Origin: Oceanicola granulosus HTCC2516
Lineage (GTDB): Bacteria > Pseudomonadota > Alphaproteobacteria > Rhodobacterales > Rhodobacteraceae
Length of the DNA: 34,109 nt
Direction of reading: 5' to 3'
Assembly (NCBI RefSeq): GCF_000153305.1
Contig: NZ_CH724107.1
Location: forward strand, 1,535,072 to 1,569,180
Notes under the pieces: model-generated
What the model was told of the DNA's origin: nothing
The model's input: only the letters and a program-made list of their open reading frames with translations
Databases searched by the model: none
Program-made: the position numbers and the translations under genes
Part shown: positions 25,722 to 33,814 of the stretch, one piece after another
How positions within the stretch are numbered: the first letter of the stretch is position 1
Layout of the letters: each line of letters starts with the position of its first letter

Positions 25722-27500
25722 ATGATACGACGTGTTTGGGGCCTGTTCCTGGCGCTGGCGATGATGTGGCCGATGTCGGCCGCCGCGCAGGAGACGGTCT
25801 GGGTCCAACTCGAGGCGCAGCGCACCCTGTCGGGTGCGCAGACCGCGGCCCGCGGCTATTCCAACCGGCTCGAGAACGTCGCCGGGTTCGCCATCGGCGG
25901 CGGCTTCTACGCCATCGCCCTCGGCCCCTACACGCCCGACGACGCCGGCATCGTGGTGCGCCAGCTCAAGTCGGAGCGGGCGATCCCGGCCGACGCCTAC
26001 CTCGTGGACGGCGGCAACTTCCGCCAGCAATTCTGGCCCGTCGGCACCGGCGCACCCACCGTCGCCCAGCCCCTGCCCACCCGCTACGGCGGCCCCGGCG
26101 GCAGCACCGGCGAGACCGACGCGGCCGAGGTCGCCGAGACGCCCCTGCCCGAGGACGTGGCCGCCATCCCCGAGGAGAGTCTCTCCGAGGCGCGCCAGTC
26201 CGAGGCGGCGCTGAGCCGGGACGAGAAGATGATGCTGCAGGTCGCCCTCGAGTGGGCCGGCCACTACGACGCGGCGATCGACGGCCTGTTCGGCGGCGGC
26301 ACCCGCAACGCGATGTCGAGCTGGCAGGCGGAGAAGGGCTATCAGCGCACCGGCGTGCTCACCACCCGCCAGCGCGCGGAGCTGGTCTCGGACTACAACG
26401 CCATCCTCGAAGGCCTCGACCTGCAGGTCGTGCGCGACGAGGAGACCGGCATCCAGATGCAGATCCCCACCGGCGCGGTCGCGTTCGAGCGCTACGACCC
26501 GCCCTTCGCGATGTTCGAGCCGACCGACCCGGCCACCCTGCCGGCGCGGGTCATCCTGATCTCGCAGCGCGGCGACGAGGACCGTTTCTTCGGGCTCTAC
26601 GAGATCCTGCAGACGCTCGAGATCGTGCCCCCCGAGGGCGAGCGGTCGCGCTCGGCGCGCGAGTTCCGCATCGACGCGGTGGGCGACGACTTCCGCACCT
26701 ACGTGCAGGCGTCGCTCGAGGGCGGCGAGATCAAGGGGTTCATGCTGGTCTGGCCGGCAGGCGACGAGGACCGCCGCACGCGGGTGCTCGCCAACATGCG
26801 CGGCAGCTTCGCGCGCATCGACGGCGTGCTCGACCCGGCCATCGCGCCGCCCGACGAGAGCCAGTCCGTCAACATGGTCTCCGGCCTCGAGCTGCGCGAG
26901 CCGCGCCTGACCCGCTCGGGCTTCTACATCGACGCGCGCGGCAGCGTGCTGACGACCCTCGACGCCACCGAGGGCTGCAGCGACATCCTCGTGGAGGACC
27001 GCTACGGCGCCGAGATCGCCCACACCGACGCGGAGCTCGGCCTCGCGGTGCTGCGGCCCGAGAGCGCGCTGGCGCCGCGCCGGGTGGCGGAGTTCCAGTC
27101 GAACGTGCCGCGCCTGAAGTCGGAGGTGGCCGTCGCCGGCTATCCCTACGGCGGCCTGCTCGCGGCCCCGGCGGTGACCTTCGGCACCCTCGCCGACATC
27201 CGCGGCCTCGCCGGCGAGGACCAGCTCAACCGCCTCGACCTCGCGGCCCAGCCCGGCGACGCCGGCGGCCCGCTGCTCGACGCCGGCGGCACGGTCCTCG
27301 GGATGCTCAAGCCGCGCGACGACAACGGCAGCACGGTGCTGCCGTCGGGGGTGAGCTTCGCCGTCGACAGCGACACCATCGTCGCCTCCCTGCGCGAGGG
27401 CGGGTTCGCGGTAAGCACCACCGACCGGCTCGAGCGGCTGCCGGCGGAGACGCTGACCCTGCGGGCGGCGGACCTCACGGTGCTGGTGAGCTGCTGGTGA
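25722..27500 (+). CDS. Exported SPOR-like/peptidoglycan-binding protein with inactive trypsin-like domain
   Basis: A 592-residue secreted protein. Residues 1-22 are a signal peptide (MIRRVWGLFLALAMMWPMSAAAQ). Residues 26-105 are SPOR-like (WVQLEAQRTLSGAQ...FAIGGGFYAIALGPY). A linker is followed by a PG_binding_1-type domain at about 165-226 (MLQVALEWAGHYDAAIDGLFG). A middle domain of unknown type (230-380) leads to a trypsin-like fold at 388-560. The catalytic triad is gone: the TNxHVVEGC motif reads TTLDATEGC (Asp414 for His), the Asp region reads DAELGLAVL, and GDSGGP reads GDAGGP (Ala514 for Ser). It probably binds peptidoglycan and partner proteins rather than cleaving them. Two cysteines (419, 591) could pair. 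It is monocistronic; the upstream GACGGA is a modest ribosome site. Confidence 0.82.
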   Translation: MIRRVWGLFLALAMMWPMSAAAQETVWVQLEAQRTLSGAQTAARGYSNRLENVAGFAIGGGFYAIALGPYTPDDAGIVVRQLKSERAIPADAYLVDGGNFRQQFWPVGTGAPTVAQPLPTRYGGPGGSTGETDAAEVAETPLPEDVAAIPEESLSEARQSEAALSRDEKMMLQVALEWAGHYDAAIDGLFGGGTRNAMSSWQAEKGYQRTGVLTTRQRAELVSDYNAILEGLDLQVVRDEETGIQMQIPTGAVAFERYDPPFAMFEPTDPATLPARVILISQRGDEDRFFGLYEILQTLEIVPPEGERSRSAREFRIDAVGDDFRTYVQASLEGGEIKGFMLVWPAGDEDRRTRVLANMRGSFARIDGVLDPAIAPPDESQSVNMVSGLELREPRLTRSGFYIDARGSVLTTLDATEGCSDILVEDRYGAEIAHTDAELGLAVLRPESALAPRRVAEFQSNVPRLKSEVAVAGYPYGGLLAAPAVTFGTLADIRGLAGEDQLNRLDLAAQPGDAGGPLLDAGGTVLGMLKPRDDNGSTVLPSGVSFAVDSDTIVASLREGGFAVSTTDRLERLPAETLTLRAADLTVLVSCW

Positions 27501-27505
27501 GCTCG

Positions 27506-27530
27506 AGGGCGGTGCCCGGCGCCGCCCTTT
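27506..27530 (+). terminator. Weak terminator-like hairpin
   Basis: AGGGCGG (27506-27512) pairs with CCGCCCT (27522-27528) around a 9-base loop, followed by TT. It lies 5 bases after the stop codon, between two convergent genes. Confidence 0.4.
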
Positions 27531-27560
27531 CCCGGTCGGCGCGGTCGTGGGCGCCGGTCG

Positions 27561-27592
27561 CCGCCTCCGGCGGGGATATTTGAAGAACAGAG
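27561..27592. repeat. Short intergenic element: CCGCC-TCC-GGCGG hairpin plus GGATATTTGAAGAACAGAG
   Basis: A 5-bp stem with a 3-base loop (27561-27573) is followed by GGATATTTGAAGAACAGAG, AT-rich for this genome. I remember near-identical strings (CCTCCGGCGGG then a TATTTG-type tail and AACA) recurring between genes of many Rhodobacteraceae; this is memory, not a search. It sits between convergent genes, so a terminator or mRNA 3'-end role fits. The rest of 27501-27616 shows nothing else. Confidence 0.45.
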
Positions 27593-27616
27593 ACCTGGGG
27601 CGGCCCGCCTCGGGGG

Positions 27617-29065
27617 TCAGGCGCGCCAGAAGTGCCAGGTGAGGATGGTCATCACCGAGAGGACCTCGAGGCGGCCGACGAACATTGCGAAGCTCAGGAT
27701 CCACTTGGCGGTGTCGTTCAGGCCGTTGAAATTGCCGGCGGGGCCGATTTCGGGGCCGAGGCCGGGGCCGATGTTGCCGAGCGCGGCGACGGCGCCGGAG
27801 ACCGAGGTGATGAAGTCGAGCCCGGTCAGGCCCAGCGCAACCGTCACGAGGCCGAGGCTGACGATGAAGGCGACGAAGAAGGCCATCACCGAGTTCAGGA
27901 TGTCGTCGCTCACGGTGCGCCCGTCGTAGCGCGGGGTGAAGACCCCGTGGGGCGAGTGGATGCGCTTGATCTGGGTGCGGATCGAGGCGAACAGCAGCTG
28001 GTAGCGGAAGATCTTGATCGAACAGGCCGTCGAGCCGGCGCAGCCGCCGATCAGGCCGACGAAGAAGAAGATCGTCACCGCGAACGGCCCCCAGAGCATG
28101 TAGTCGGCGCTGGAATAGCCCGTGCCCGTCATGATCGAGACCACGTTGAACAGAGACTCGCGGAAGGCGACCTCGGTGAAGCCGTGGACGGTGTCGGCGA
28201 GGAACAGGCTCAGGGTGAGGACGATGATCGCGATGGTGACGAAGAAGCCGCGCACCTGGCGGTCGAGCAGCAGCGGCGAGGCGTGGCCGCCGATGAGCTG
28301 GACGTAGCGCACGAAGGGCAGCGCCGCGAGGATCATGAAGACGACGGCGACGTAGTGCGCGCCGGCCCCGAAGGCGCCGAAGGAGGCGTCGAAGTTGGCC
28401 ATGCCGCCCGTCGAGACGGTCGTCATCGCGTGGACCATCGCGTCGAAGCTGTTCATCCCGGTGCCCGCGTAGGCGACGGCGCAGGACAGGGTCAGGGCGA
28501 CGTAGATCACCGAGATGCGGGACGAGATCTCGGTGGCGCGGGGCAGGATCTTGCCCATCGTGTCGAACGCCTCGGAGCGGAAGATCTGCATCCCCCCGAC
28601 CCGCAGCTCGGGCAGGAACACCATCGCCACGACGACGATGCCGATGCCGCCGAGCCATTGCAGGATGCCGCGCCAGAGCTTCAGCCCCTCTGGCAGCGCC
28701 TCGAGCCCGCCGATCACCGTGGCGCCGGTGGTGGTGAGGCCGGACATGGATTCGAAGAAGGCGTCGGTGAAGCCGAGGTTGGTCGCGCCGAGCATGAAGG
28801 GGACGGCGCCGAAGACCGGCAGCACGATCCAGACCAGCGAGGTGAGCAGGAAGGTCTGCCGGATCGTCAGCCCCTCCGTCACCCCGTTGCGGCAGGCGAG
28901 AGCGGTGAGGGCGCCGAACAAGGTGGTGACGGTGGCGGCCTCGAGGAAAACCGGCCAGTGGCCGTTGCCCGTCGTCAGGTCGGACACCAGCGGCGCCAGC
29001 ATCGTCAGCCCGAGCGCCGCCACGAGCAGGCCGATCACGTATCCGACGGGGCGCAGGTCGAGCAT
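27617..29065 (-). CDS. trkH: TrkH-family potassium uptake protein
   Basis: TrkH is the membrane pore of the Trk K+ uptake system, working with the NAD-binding regulator TrkA (not in this window). The 482-residue protein has four pore-loop units. Filter segments are visible as GLTTTGATVIGG (110-120), TTVSTGGMANFDA, SIMTGTGYSSADY and ALGNIGPGLGP. GGCAGSTACSIKIFRY, with the conserved Gly/Ser filter-adjacent residues, and LPELRVGGMQIFRSEAF are also family hallmarks. The ATG at 29065 gives the standard MLDLRPVGYVIG N-terminus; upstream TTG extension is non-coding. There is no good ribosome site. It follows folE2 by 48 bases. Confidence 0.96.
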   Translation of the reverse strand: MLDLRPVGYVIGLLVAALGLTMLAPLVSDLTTGNGHWPVFLEAATVTTLFGALTALACRNGVTEGLTIRQTFLLTSLVWIVLPVFGAVPFMLGATNLGFTDAFFESMSGLTTTGATVIGGLEALPEGLKLWRGILQWLGGIGIVVVAMVFLPELRVGGMQIFRSEAFDTMGKILPRATEISSRISVIYVALTLSCAVAYAGTGMNSFDAMVHAMTTVSTGGMANFDASFGAFGAGAHYVAVVFMILAALPFVRYVQLIGGHASPLLLDRQVRGFFVTIAIIVLTLSLFLADTVHGFTEVAFRESLFNVVSIMTGTGYSSADYMLWGPFAVTIFFFVGLIGGCAGSTACSIKIFRYQLLFASIRTQIKRIHSPHGVFTPRYDGRTVSDDILNSVMAFFVAFIVSLGLVTVALGLTGLDFITSVSGAVAALGNIGPGLGPEIGPAGNFNGLNDTAKWILSFAMFVGRLEVLSVMTILTWHFWRA

Positions 29066-29072
29066 GGCGGAG

Positions 29073-29101
29073 CCTGTGCGCGAGCCCCTGCCCGCTGTCA
29101 A
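29073..29101 (-). promoter_or_regulatory. Possible trkH promoter
   Basis: A perfect TTGACA (29101-29096) lies in the folE2-trkH gap; 17 bases on is the poor -10 CACAGG (29078-29073). If real, transcription would start within a few bases of the trkH ATG, matching the lack of a ribosome-binding site. Confidence 0.25.
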
Positions 29102-29113
29102 GCGCGGCGGGCC

Positions 29114-30220
<1,107 letters not shown>

Positions 30221-30302
30221 CGTCAACGTCCCCTTCAACGTCTGCCCAACATATGGGTACGCCGAGACACGATGCTAGGGAAAACCACCGCGAGGCGCGG
30301 CG

Positions 30303-31490
30303 TTAGCCCTGCCCCGAGGCCGCGGCGAGACCGGCTTCGAGGTCGGCGAGCAAGTCGGCGGCGTCCTCCAGCCCGACGCTCAGGCGCAGCAGGCCGTCGG
30401 TGATGCCGAGCTCCTCGCGTTGCTCGGGCGACAGGCGGGAATGGGTGGTCGTTGCCGGATGGGTGACGATCGACTTCGCATCGCCGAGATTGTTCGAGAT
30501 GGTCCAGAGGTTGATCGCGTTCAACATTGCGAAGGCCCGGGCCTTGCTGCCGCAGTCGATCGACAGGACGGTGCCGGCCGAGCCGTTCTGGCGCTGGACG
30601 AGGTCGTGCTGGGGGTGGTCGGGCAGGCCGGGGTAGATCACCCGCTCGAGATCGTCGCGCCCCGCGAGCGCGGTGGCGAGCTCGAGCGTCGTGGCGACCT
30701 GGGCGCGCACCCGCAGGTCCATCGTCTCGAGACCCTTGAGCAGCAGCCACGCGTTGAACGGCGCCAGCGCGCCGCCGGTGTGCTTGATGTAGGGCTCGGC
30801 CGTCTTGCGCACGAACTCGCGGGTGCCGAGGATCACCCCGCCGAGCACCCGCCCCTGCCCGTCGATATGCTTGGTGGCGGAGTAGACGACGACGTCGGCG
30901 CCCTGCGCGATGGCGTCGGAAAAGACCGGGGTGGCGAAGACGTTGTCGACGATGACCTTGGCGCCGACGGCGTGGGCCAGCTCGGAAACGGCGGCGATGT
31001 CGATCACCTCGAGCGTCGGGTTGGCGACGCTCTCGAAGAACACCGCCTTCGTGTCGTCGCGCAGCGCCGCGCGCCATTGGTCGAGGTCGGTGCCGTCGAC
31101 GAAGGTGACGTCGACGCCGAAGCGCATCAGCACGTCCTCGAGCACGTAGAGGCAGGACCCGAACAGCGCGCGCGACGAGACGACATGATCGCCCGCCCGC
31201 AGCATCGAGGTCAGCGCGGCGTTGACGGCGGCCATGCCGGAGGCGGTGGCGAAGGCATCCTCGGCGCCCTCGAGCGCGGCGATGCGCTCCTCGAACATGC
31301 GCACGGTCGGGTTGCCGTAGCGGGCATAGATGAACTCGTCGGGGCCGCATTGATCGAAGCGGGCCTCGGCGGCCTCGGGGCTGTCGTAGACGAAGCCCTG
31401 CGTCAGGTAGAGCGCCTCGGACACCTCGCCGTACTGCGAGCGGCGGGTGCCGCCGTGCACGGCCCTGGTCTTCTTCGCGTAGTCGGTCAT
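30303..31490 (-). CDS. metZ: O-succinylhomoserine sulfhydrylase
   Basis: MetZ uses pyridoxal phosphate to join sulfide to O-succinylhomoserine, making homocysteine for methionine. The 395-residue protein belongs to the Cys/Met metabolism PLP family: YARYGNPTVRMFEERIAALE, FATASGMAAVNAAL, VDNVFATP and the PLP lysine Lys207 in SATKHIDGQGR. The motif NPFNAWLL-type segment reads APFNAWLLLKGLETMDLR, and the end is SVGLEDAADLLADLE. The MetZ rather than MetB or MetC assignment rests on overall pattern (TRAVHGGTRRSQYGE) and on its SAM-II riboswitch, a common control of this gene in alphaproteobacteria. The 177-base upstream gap to yciB carries a promoter, aptamer and terminator. GGAAGG precedes the ATG by about 10 bases. 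Confidence 0.93.
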   Translation of the reverse strand: MTDYAKKTRAVHGGTRRSQYGEVSEALYLTQGFVYDSPEAAEARFDQCGPDEFIYARYGNPTVRMFEERIAALEGAEDAFATASGMAAVNAALTSMLRAGDHVVSSRALFGSCLYVLEDVLMRFGVDVTFVDGTDLDQWRAALRDDTKAVFFESVANPTLEVIDIAAVSELAHAVGAKVIVDNVFATPVFSDAIAQGADVVVYSATKHIDGQGRVLGGVILGTREFVRKTAEPYIKHTGGALAPFNAWLLLKGLETMDLRVRAQVATTLELATALAGRDDLERVIYPGLPDHPQHDLVQRQNGSAGTVLSIDCGSKARAFAMLNAINLWTISNNLGDAKSIVTHPATTTHSRLSPEQREELGITDGLLRLSVGLEDAADLLADLEAGLAAASGQG

Positions 31491-31510
31491 CTTTGGGCGC
31501 CCTTCCAGAA

Positions 31511-31542
31511 CAAAACCCCGACACCGGCCAAGGTATCGGGGT
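31511..31542 (-). terminator. Intrinsic terminator in the metZ leader (attenuator)
   Basis: On the minus strand ACCCCGATACC (31542-31532) pairs with GGTGTCGGGGT (31525-31515) through 11 pairs including one U-G, with a TTGGCC loop and a TTTT run at 31515-31512. It lies between the SAM-II aptamer and the metZ ribosome site, the place expected for riboswitch-controlled termination. Confidence 0.85.
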
Positions 31543-31553
31543 CTGCGCCCGAG

Positions 31554-31607
31554 ACCTCTTTAGCGGCATGTTTAACGTGGCCCGCAATCCGGTAACAAAT
31601 CGCCACG
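31554..31607 (-). ncRNA. SAM-II (metA-type) riboswitch aptamer
   Basis: The leader RNA of metZ matches the SAM-II consensus closely. P1 is CGTGGC (31607-31602) with GCCACG (31581-31576). The loop between carries the conserved GATTTG and ACCGGATTGC elements. After P1 come TTAAACAT and the invariant GCTAAA, then GAGGT. The 3' GGT can pair with the ACC of the first loop to form the pseudoknot helix. SAM binding is expected to lower metZ expression. The predicted transcription start (near 31610) lies just before P1, so the aptamer begins at the very 5' end of the transcript. Confidence 0.9.
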
Positions 31608-31616
31608 ATGCGCGCT

Positions 31617-31645
31617 GCCATAGCGCCGCCGCCGGCGGCGGTCAA
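31617..31645 (-). promoter_or_regulatory. Promoter of metZ and its riboswitch
   Basis: TTGACC (31645-31640), 17 bases, TATGGC (31622-31617). The predicted start is near 31610, three bases before the aptamer's first helix, which supports both calls. The -35 box lies 8 bases from the yciB stop codon end. Confidence 0.65.
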
Positions 31646-31652
31646 GCGCGGC

Positions 31653-32261
31653 TCACGAGCCCTCGCCGGGCGGCTCGATCAGGTACTTCTGCAGCGCCAC
31701 GATCTGCACCCAGAGAAACACCATCAGCGCCGCCGGCATCGCGAACGTCTCGAGCTTGACCCACAGGTCGGTCGTCTGGGTGCGCCAGATCAGCTCGTTG
31801 GCGAGCGCCAGCGCGATGAAGAAGGCGCAGAGCCGGCGGGTCAGGATCATCCAGCCCTCATGGCGCATGGGCAGCAGCTCGCCCATCACCCACTCGAGCC
31901 ACGACTGCCCCCGCAGCAGCCCGATCCCGAGCAGCGCGGCCATGATGCCGTAGACGATGGTCGTCTTCATCTTGAAGAAGCGCTCGTCGTTGAACCACGC
32001 GGTCAGGCCGCCGAAGAAGATCACCATGAAGGCGGTGAAGACCTGCATCCGGCTGAGCTTCTTCGTCAGCGCCCACAGGATCCCCATCGCCACCAGGAGC
32101 ACCGGCACGAAGATCAGCGTGGCGACGATGAAGCCGGAATACTCCGTCTCGCCCCAGGTGAAGGTCCGGTCGCGCAGGCGCAGGTAGATCAGGAAGAACA
32201 CGAGCGTCGGGCCCAGTTCGAGCACCTGCTTCAGGACGGGGTTGATCTGCTTCTCTGCCAT
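31653..32261 (-). CDS. yciB: YciB/IspZ-family inner membrane protein (septation protein A)
   Basis: A 202-residue protein with five or six membrane helices. It starts INPVLKQVLELGPTLVFFLIYLR, the conserved YciB opening, followed by FIVATLIFVPVLLVAMGILWAL, a helix with VFTAFMVIFFGGLTAWFNDERFFKMKTTIVYG (the most diagnostic stretch), and WMILTRRLCAFFIALALANELIWR. YciB is linked to envelope synthesis and cell division in enterobacteria and Shigella; its biochemical role is unclear. The AAGGA ribosome site overlaps the stop codon of the EamA gene 10 bases upstream, so the two are co-transcribed. As I recall, the EamA-yciB pair usually follows ftsY in Rhodobacterales; here mgtC lies upstream instead. 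Confidence 0.93.
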   Translation of the reverse strand: MAEKQINPVLKQVLELGPTLVFFLIYLRLRDRTFTWGETEYSGFIVATLIFVPVLLVAMGILWALTKKLSRMQVFTAFMVIFFGGLTAWFNDERFFKMKTTIVYGIMAALLGIGLLRGQSWLEWVMGELLPMRHEGWMILTRRLCAFFIALALANELIWRTQTTDLWVKLETFAMPAALMVFLWVQIVALQKYLIEPPGEGS

Positions 32262-32271
32262 GGCCCGATCC

Positions 32272-33174
32272 TTACCCTCCCAGTTCGACGATGACAGCCC
32301 CGAGCGCGATCAAACACATGAGACCGAGGCGTCGCGGCCCCACCTTCTCGCCGAGGATGAACCAGCCGATGAGCGCGGCGAACACCGTCGACGTCTCGCG
32401 CAGCACCGCGGCCTCGCCGATCTTGTCGAGCCGCGTCGCCATCATGACGCCGCCGAACGAGACCCACGCGATCAGCGCCCCCGCCGCCCCGCGCCGCAGC
32501 AGCGAGCCGACGCCGCCGGGCGCGCCGGTGCGGCGGTAGCGCAGGTAGGCGATCACCGGGAAGTCGAGCGCGGTGATGAAGAAGAACCAGGCGAGGAAGG
32601 TGAACGGGTTGGCCGCCTGGCGGATGCCGAAGGCGTCGTAGGTGGTATAGAGCGCCACCAGCACGCCGCCCAGCGCCGCCCAGGCCAGCCCGATCCGGAG
32701 CGCGCGCCCGTCGACCTTCTCCTCGGAGAGGTTGCGCGCCGCGAGCAGCAGGATGCCGCCCGAGAGGCAGCCGACGCCGAGCCACTGCACCGCCGTGAAG
32801 TGCTCGGAGAAGAACACCGACGCCGCCAGCACCGTCACCAGCGGCCCGGTGCCCCGGATCACCGGGTAGACGACGGTGTAGGCCGCCCGGTCGTAGGCCA
32901 GCGCGACGGTGAGCTTGTAGCCGAAATGGACGACGAGCGCGCCCAGCAGGATCAGCAGGCCGGTTCCCGTCGGCCAGGGGACGAGGAACAGCGCGACGGG
33001 GGCGCTGAAGCAGACGAGCCAGAAGTCGATCGAGCCGCGCATCAGCCACGGATCGTGCCGCCCCTTCTGGAGCGCGCCGAAGATCGCGTGCGCGAGCGCC
33101 GAGACGAGCGCCAGCGCCGTCGCCAGCCGCGCCCCCTCCGGTGTCCCGGCAATCGATACAAGCCACTCGCCCAT
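32272..33174 (-). CDS. EamA-family transporter
   Basis: A 300-residue inner-membrane protein with about ten helices in two EamA repeats. The second begins ALRIGLAWAALGGVLVALYTTYDAFGIRQ. The helix 3-4 stretch AYDRAAYTVVYPVIRGTGPLVTVLAASVFFSEHFT and the last helices SFGGVMMATRLDKIGEAAVLRETSTVFAALIGWFILGEKVG are typical of the family and of this neighbourhood. The substrate is unknown. GAGGAG precedes the ATG at 33174. It forms an operon with yciB and diverges from mgtC. Confidence 0.9.
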   Translation of the reverse strand: MGEWLVSIAGTPEGARLATALALVSALAHAIFGALQKGRHDPWLMRGSIDFWLVCFSAPVALFLVPWPTGTGLLILLGALVVHFGYKLTVALAYDRAAYTVVYPVIRGTGPLVTVLAASVFFSEHFTAVQWLGVGCLSGGILLLAARNLSEEKVDGRALRIGLAWAALGGVLVALYTTYDAFGIRQAANPFTFLAWFFFITALDFPVIAYLRYRRTGAPGGVGSLLRRGAAGALIAWVSFGGVMMATRLDKIGEAAVLRETSTVFAALIGWFILGEKVGPRRLGLMCLIALGAVIVELGG

Positions 33175-33202
33175 GCGCGTCTCCTCGCGCCAATCCCGGC
33201 GC

Positions 33203-33230
33203 TTGGCAAGGGAACAGCGCGCGCCATGTC
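33203..33230 (+). promoter_or_regulatory. Possible mgtC promoter
   Basis: TTGGCA (33203-33208), 16 bases, CATGTC (33225-33230) in the 94-base gap between divergent EamA and mgtC genes. The -10 is weak. No PhoP-type direct repeat or Mg2+-sensing leader is visible. Confidence 0.25.
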
Positions 33231-33268
33231 ACTGTTTGTCCACCAGAAGACGAGGAGCGCGTGTCACG

Positions 33269-33766
33269 ATGTGGGAAAGCCTGATCGATGAAATCCAGCC
33301 CGGCTTCGCCGCCGTGTCGCCGACGGCCTCGACGGTGCGGCTGCTGTCGGCGCTGCTGCTCGGAGGCATCGTGGGGGCCGAGCGCGAGTGGCGCGAGAAG
33401 ACGGCGGGGCTGCGCACGCACATGCTGATCGCGGTGGCGGCGGCGCTGTTCGTGATCGTCGGCCAGGAGCTGTCGACGCTCGATTTCGGCAACGACGCCA
33501 AGCGGACCGACCCGATCCGCCTGATCGAGGCGGTCACCGCCGGCGTCGCCTTTCTCGCCGCCGGGCTGATCTTCCAGCACCAGGGCAAGGTGCGCAACGT
33601 CACCACCGGCGCGTCGATGTGGCTCTCGGGGGCGATCGGGCTGGCCTGCGGCGTCGGCCAGATCCCCCTCGCCGCCATCGCGACGGCGATCACGCTGGTG
33701 GTCATCGGCCTCCTCGGCTGGATCGAGCGGCGCACCGGGATGAAGGGGCCGGACGACGATATCTGA
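33269..33766 (+). CDS. MgtC/SapB-family membrane protein
   Basis: A 165-residue inner-membrane protein with four or five helices. The family signature is LLSALLLGGIVGAEREWREKTAGLRTHMLIAVAAALFVIVG near the N-terminus, then RLIEAVTAGVAFLAAGLIF and VTTGASMWLSGAIGLACGVGQ. It lacks the C-terminal ACT-like domain of Salmonella MgtC, so it is the short SapB type. MgtC proteins act in Mg2+-limited growth and in some species inhibit the F-type ATPase; the role here is unknown. The ATG at 33269 has GAGGAG 11 bases upstream. Its TGA stop lies in the same frame as the downstream NuoE-like gene. Confidence 0.9.
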   Translation: MWESLIDEIQPGFAAVSPTASTVRLLSALLLGGIVGAEREWREKTAGLRTHMLIAVAAALFVIVGQELSTLDFGNDAKRTDPIRLIEAVTAGVAFLAAGLIFQHQGKVRNVTTGASMWLSGAIGLACGVGQIPLAAIATAITLVVIGLLGWIERRTGMKGPDDDI

Positions 33767-33814
33767 CGGAGCGACCCGCATAGGCCGGACGCCTCGCTGG
33801 GGGACGTCGCCCGA

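Noticed and set aside
25650-28658. Minus-strand frame of about 1000 codons across the pseudo-protease and part of trkH
   Set aside because: Low-complexity Arg/Gly/Ala translation, no domain, overlapped by two well-supported genes.
30221-30302. Zur box before folE2
   Set aside because: FolE2 genes are often zinc-regulated, but no palindromic AT-rich Zur-like site is visible here.
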